The notes under the pieces were generated by a model. It searched no databases. It was not told the DNA's origin and saw nothing but the letters and a program-made list of their open reading frames with translations. From NCBI GenBank assembly GCA_964292295.1, contig CAXYVC010000062.1, forward strand, positions 1 to 15,184: a stretch of 15,184 nt of DNA, read 5' to 3'. Made by a program: the position numbers and the translations under genes. Positions 14,801 through 15,184 of the stretch are shown in pieces (positions within the stretch are counted from its first letter, which is position 1; each line of letters begins with the position of its first letter). This DNA is from CAXYVC01 sp964292295 (GTDB lineage: Bacteria; Acidobacteriota; Holophagae; Holophagales; Holophagaceae).

Positions 14801-15184
14801 TCGACGCCCTGGAGATCCGGGTGGCCCTGCTGGAGGGGCGGCGGGGCGTGCCCGGCGCCCTGGAGGCCGCCCGCCGGAAGGCCGCGGCCCTGGCCCGCCG
14901 GGAGCCCGGTGAAGCGGAAGGCCACCAGCTTCTGGCCGAGGCGCTCCTCTGGCAGGGGGACGTGGCCCGGGGCCTGGCGGCCTCCGGGCGGGCCCTGGCC
15001 CTGCACCCGGGCTGGCCCGAGGGCCTGCTGGTGCGGGGCCTGCTGCTGGGGAAGGCGGGCCGCCAACAGGAATCCCGCGCCTGCCTCGCGGAGGCGGGGG
15101 CCCGGGGTTCCCGGGTGGAGCGGCGGCTGGCGCGGCTGGCACCTTACAGGCGTTCGCCGGCCCCGCCGGAAAAAAACTTTATGG
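11821..15184 (+). CDS. Membrane-anchored Ser/Thr protein kinase with long TPR-like tail (3'-truncated by window edge)
   Basis: At least 1121 codons, with no stop before the window ends. Residues 1-~130 are a helical N-terminal region without a domain I can name. The kinase domain spans ~132-395: glycine loop GEGGMG (138-143), catalytic Lys K160 (MVALKF), H246-R-D248 (LIHRDLKPANI), D270-F-G (ILDFGLARG), and MAPEQ (295-299), i.e. a complete, probably active PknB-type kinase. One transmembrane helix follows (about 416-438, VLVAVAGVALFCVLTLGGLA). The remaining ~680 residues, outside the membrane if topology is standard, are Ala/Leu/Arg-rich helical repeats of TPR style, such as GRLDEALARAREAVAQVPW. 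The start at 11821 has a modest AGGA site; an in-frame ATG at 11758 would add 21 residues. It diverges from the ABC operon. Substrate is unknown. Confidence 0.9.
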   Translation, partial: MAPKTAGEVLLKEADQIRILGMALARGLVSGAQLREAFAQGDPLEVLQRNGVLDAEDLSILERLLAQDAQDTDPAVPLPDGFPDARSANPLASGEISEALRTLWQRPEPISGDDSGRRVLRALSLPEWRQYRNLRFVGEGGMGRIFKAYDPSLKRMVALKFLRREDPELVLRFTMEAQHQAMVDHPNVCRVYEVGEWHGQSYIAMQFLKGETLEVAAASLDLDETLDVLEQVAEAVHAAHRQGLIHRDLKPANIMVERLENGRPRPCILDFGLARGLEPSGLSVAGMLVGTTLYMAPEQARGDQAAVDRRTDVYALGATLYRLLAGRAPFGDSAGLDVVRRVQDEDAPPLRRLAPDLPRDLETIVMKCLERGPARRYESARALAEDLRRLRDGEPILAHRPSRAYRLGKWARRNRVLVAVAGVALFCVLTLGGLAAAARVTAAARARHAQHFGQEAERIEALLRYAHLQPAHDIRPELAQARARFAALQAEAARLGRLAGDPAAYAEGRLRLALGEPEAAMPLLRRVWDAGLRTPDVALALGRCAGELYQRERQRALLIPSPELRAARLKALEAERLGPALAWLAEGRLAALEAPAYFEAQWALYQGRLDEALARAREAVAQVPWLFEARLLEGEARLRQAEEAPTPEAGARLAGEALEVCRRAAAQAPSAPAARVLLARASAQLSRCAASLEAKEAATARGLAACREGLALDPGHRELRRLEAERLVDTGALEARRGGDPEPRFAAAQASLERLQEEAPGDVAVLESLAGLWEQRVFFGGQEASRYLGATEQALRWLDLALAQEPTAVELHQAVAQAHVRRMARRTRLGQTPWEDFEASLGALRRALALQPGSPTLANAAAMLWVERAEYERTHGLDPGPSLAWIRRLARLEGSRSERLQGAAALAYGALVQVQDAAGRGQATLGPLAACRRAVGDWEALDPGRDTPPLTLAEALMAVAKEALEAGGDPVELLGEAQGLLARGRARGRSNLTLDALEIRVALLEGRRGVPGALEAARRKAAALARREPGEAEGHQLLAEALLWQGDVARGLAASGRALALHPGWPEGLLVRGLLLGKAGRQQESRACLAEAGARGSRVERRLARLAPYRRSPAPPEKNFM

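Overview
The window is very GC-rich (roughly 70% by eye) and densely coded, with many 1-bp or 4-bp stop/start overlaps. The genes are of Gram-negative type: an HD-GYP/GAF signalling protein, a type II secretion-like pseudopilin, PBP4-type DacB, and a Ser/Thr kinase with a long TPR-like tail. By gene content and style this looks like an Acidobacteriota genome of the Holophaga/Geothrix kind. That assignment is inference; only 'high-GC Gram-negative bacterium' is well supported.

Region 1 (1-5985, + strand) is one tightly packed run of seven genes: the 3' part of a beta-ketoacyl-ACP synthase resembling those of aryl-polyene clusters; a small conserved secreted protein; a GAF-like/HD-GYP protein with altered metal-site residues; a pseudopilin-like protein; a short PBP4-type D-Ala-D-Ala carboxypeptidase (dacB type); a stand-alone receiver-domain protein; and an EamA/DMT exporter. 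Gaps are 20 bp or less apart from overlaps, so this may be one or two transcripts. The first two genes probably close a polyene/lipid biosynthesis operon, and the others serve envelope and signalling roles.

Region 2 (5924-8544, - strand) looks like a rearranged insert. It holds an LTA-synthase/MdoB-type membrane phosphotransferase whose 3' end runs 62 bp into eamA, preceded by a 97-codon MFS transporter stub coupled to it by an ATGA overlap. Its right edge is a 133-bp direct repeat that duplicates the 3' end of the next gene with a single mismatch. The insert seems less GC-rich in places than its surroundings.

Region 3 (8480-11525, - strand) is a two-gene ABC importer of the nitrate/sulfonate/bicarbonate type: a fused double permease followed 4 bp later by an ATPase with a C-terminal AAA-associated domain. 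No substrate-binding protein is present. Its leader contains a possible 15-codon ORF inside an imperfect inverted repeat.

Region 4 (11821-15184, + strand), divergent from the ABC operon, is a large membrane-anchored Ser/Thr protein kinase. Its reading frame is still open at the window edge. The 295-bp divergent intergenic region holds the candidate regulatory elements. I see no RNA genes, CRISPR arrays, transposases or classical rho-independent terminators.
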